Origin: Formicarius rufipectus
Taxonomy: Eukaryota > Chordata > Aves > Passeriformes > Formicariidae
Length of the DNA: 64,000 nt
Assembly (NCBI GenBank): GCA_013399695.1
Contig: VXAU01000971.1
Span: forward strand, 476,388-540,387
Reading direction: 5' to 3'
In this document: piece by piece, positions 62,223 to 64,000 of the stretch
Numbering within the stretch: the first letter of the stretch is position 1
How the letters are laid out: each line of letters begins with the position of its first letter
Program-made: the position numbers and the translations under genes
Notes under the pieces: generated by a model
What the model was told of the DNA's origin: nothing
Seen by the model: the letters and a program-made list of their open reading frames with translations, nothing else
Databases searched by the model: none

Positions 62223-63703
62223 ACAGCACACTTACAGAGCTATTGCTCACTGGATCTTCTTTTTTCATTTTGACTGCATTGTTCAGATTTAATAAAAATG
62301 TGGAGGCATTTGTAGGTAGACAAAGACTGTCATTCCCCTCTGCAATTCGTCTTTGAGGCTGAGGGTGGAGATTCATTCCTCCAAAATGATACAGGTTGTA
62401 CCTGATTAGAATCTGGCAATTACTTCTGTGAAAAAAAATTGCAGTGTGATTTTTGCATAGTAAATTCTAGTTATGTTATTTATCTGTCTGTTGCCTGTGG
62501 GTGCAACTGGAATGAGAAAAGTGAAGATTTTTCTTAAGAGGATAAAGACATTCATGATCATGGGCAAAAGTTGCACAGTCACATTTCTCTGCCTCTGATA
62601 CAGGAGGCAAAAATTACATACCGTAACATCCTGTGCTAGAAGGAAACCTGTTGCCTCTGTAGGGCACCCGGTAAATGAAAGCCTTATTAAATACTTCTGA
62701 AGAGTAGTTCACTGTCAAATGATTCCTATGGGAGCCACAGTCCATAAAGAATTACATAGCACTTTTGGCAAAAGATTATGCACGAGGCACTAATAGGCCT
62801 AAGACAGTGACAATTAAAAAATAACCTTTGTTTAAGTAGGATTAAATAAGGACATCTGAATGCCTCTGCCCACAAACACTATCCACTATCATCAGTGTTC
62901 ACAGGCACAACATTCAGAGAATTCATAAATCTTGACTTCTTTTACTCTATCAAACATGACTTTGATATGTTCATTCAGATCGTACTTAGTTCTATCCTAA
63001 TACAGAGCAGGACAGATTGCAAAACCACAACTGCTTGTCGGTCTACATGTAGTAAAATAACAATTATTATAAAATTAGAAAATGTTACTTAGCTGGTACT
63101 GATTTTCTTCTCAAGAGGACATTAGATCTTACTTCTTTCTATTAAGGAGAGTCACTTTGTTTCCAGTCATAATCCCAAGGGTGTTTTGATAACAAAGGCC
63201 TAACTATATTCTCACTATTCCAAGTTAGCAAATTTGTTAGGCTTTTTATTTATGTAGATTGATAGGGCATCTGGGATATGATTGTTCTTTTAGAGAAAGC
63301 TGACATAAATACATGAAATAATATTTTAAGATATGTCAAAAGAATTATGCAAGATGATGATATATTAATTATTTTAGCCACTCTTTGATCAACCTATGGG
63401 GAAAAAAATCTAGTACATTTAATTACAATTTAATGTATTGTTGATACTTGTGCTATAAATAAGGGAGTTAGATCTGGGTCACTCAACCATTTGGTTATGA
63501 AATTGTTTACTTGACATACTGATGTCATTAAATTATTATTCCAGGTCAGTGAGTAATCAGTGATTTTTACAAGAAGGAATCATCCTTTCGTGGAGTCAGT
63601 TTCTAGTTCAGATCCTGAATTCCTTTAGTACCAGATCTATTTTAAGCAAAATATACATAGGGGCTACAAGTGTATTTATGCTGCTTACATCCCTGTGTGA
63701 AAT
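62223..63703. other. Unique AT-rich sequence, no gene recognised
   Basis: No repeat family, RNA gene or supported exon seen between two CR1 copies. Confidence 0.5.
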
Positions 63704-64000
63704 TCATAGAATCACAAAATGGTTTGGGTTGCAAGATCATCTAGTTTGAACCACCCTACCATGGGCAGGGATGTCACTCACTACACCAGGTTGCTCAAAG
63801 TCCCATCTAACCTGGCCTCGAACATTTCAGGAATGGGGAAACTGCAATTTTTCTGGGCAACCTGTTCCTGTGTTACACTGCCCTCCCAGTACAAAAGTTA
63901 TACTTAATATCTAATCTAAATCTACCCTCCTTCAGTTGAAATCCATTGCCCTTTGTCCCACTGTCCTTGTAAAAGACCCCTCTCCAGTCTTGAGTATTCA
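63704..64000 (-). mobile_element. CR1 LINE, runs off the right edge
   Basis: On plus the element starts with the complement of the 8-bp tail repeats ('catagaatcac') and the 3' UTR ('aaaatggtttgggttgc'), then 'accatgggcagggatgtcac', 'aggttgctcaaagtccca', 'gcaacctgttcctgtgtta' and 'ttgccctttgtcccactgtc'. It is still inside CR1 when the window ends. It is of the same general type as the copy at 9.01 kb, in the same orientation. Confidence 0.93.

Noticed and set aside
1..64000. CRISPR arrays, operons, ribosome binding sites, prophage or plasmid features
   Set aside because: The sequence is vertebrate nuclear DNA; no regularly spaced repeats or dense coding was seen.

Overview
The window looks like bird nuclear DNA. 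The main evidence is repeated CR1-type LINE ends, carrying the 8-bp (ATTCTATG)-like tail and the conserved 3' UTR that pairs with it, plus an LTR of a GC-rich type I associate with avian ERVL-like elements. The species cannot be fixed from the sequence. Overall composition is AT-rich. No intact protein-coding gene can be supported, and no bacterial, viral-genome or CRISPR feature is present. The window is best read as an intergenic desert or the inside of a large intron, with repeats set in mostly unique sequence.

Layout. 1-9 kb is unique AT-rich sequence with a short CR1 3' end (4.13-4.24 kb), a G/T tract, an (AC)n microsatellite and a very old CR1 copy (5.58-5.96 kb). A minus-strand CR1 lies at 9.01-9.58 kb. 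The GC-richer 12-17 kb block contains the most gene-like object: a broken, intronless HARBI1/Harbinger-type transposase-derived reading frame (about 13.19-14.10 kb). A polyadenylation signal and 23 consecutive A residues follow it, so it looks like a retroposed, dead copy. 19.58-19.68 kb is a compound (TTCC)n(TGCC)n microsatellite, and three TG-rich tracts cluster at 22.9-23.4 kb. 23.4-34 kb is unique sequence without recognised genes.

At 34.01-34.26 kb there is a minus-strand tRNA-derived SINE. Its Pol III boxes are well preserved with class II (Ser/Leu-like) spacing, it retains many CpGs, and it ends in (CAA)n rather than a CR1-type end. From 34.3 to 55.2 kb the DNA is again unique, with homopolymer and G/T tracts and an 11-base assembly gap at 47.42 kb. 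55.2-57.6 kb is a transposon cluster: a roughly 1.06-kb solo LTR on the minus strand, a CR1 fragment, and a 1.2-kb CR1 that still shows the reverse transcriptase FADD box. A short CR1 3' end lies at 62.1 kb, and another CR1 runs off the right edge from 63.70 kb.

Nothing forms an operon or pathway. The biology readable here is a history of retrotransposition by several machineries: CR1, an ERV, an unidentified partner for the SINE, and whatever made the polyadenylated HARBI1-like copy. Family assignments are from memory of the families and were not checked by database search.
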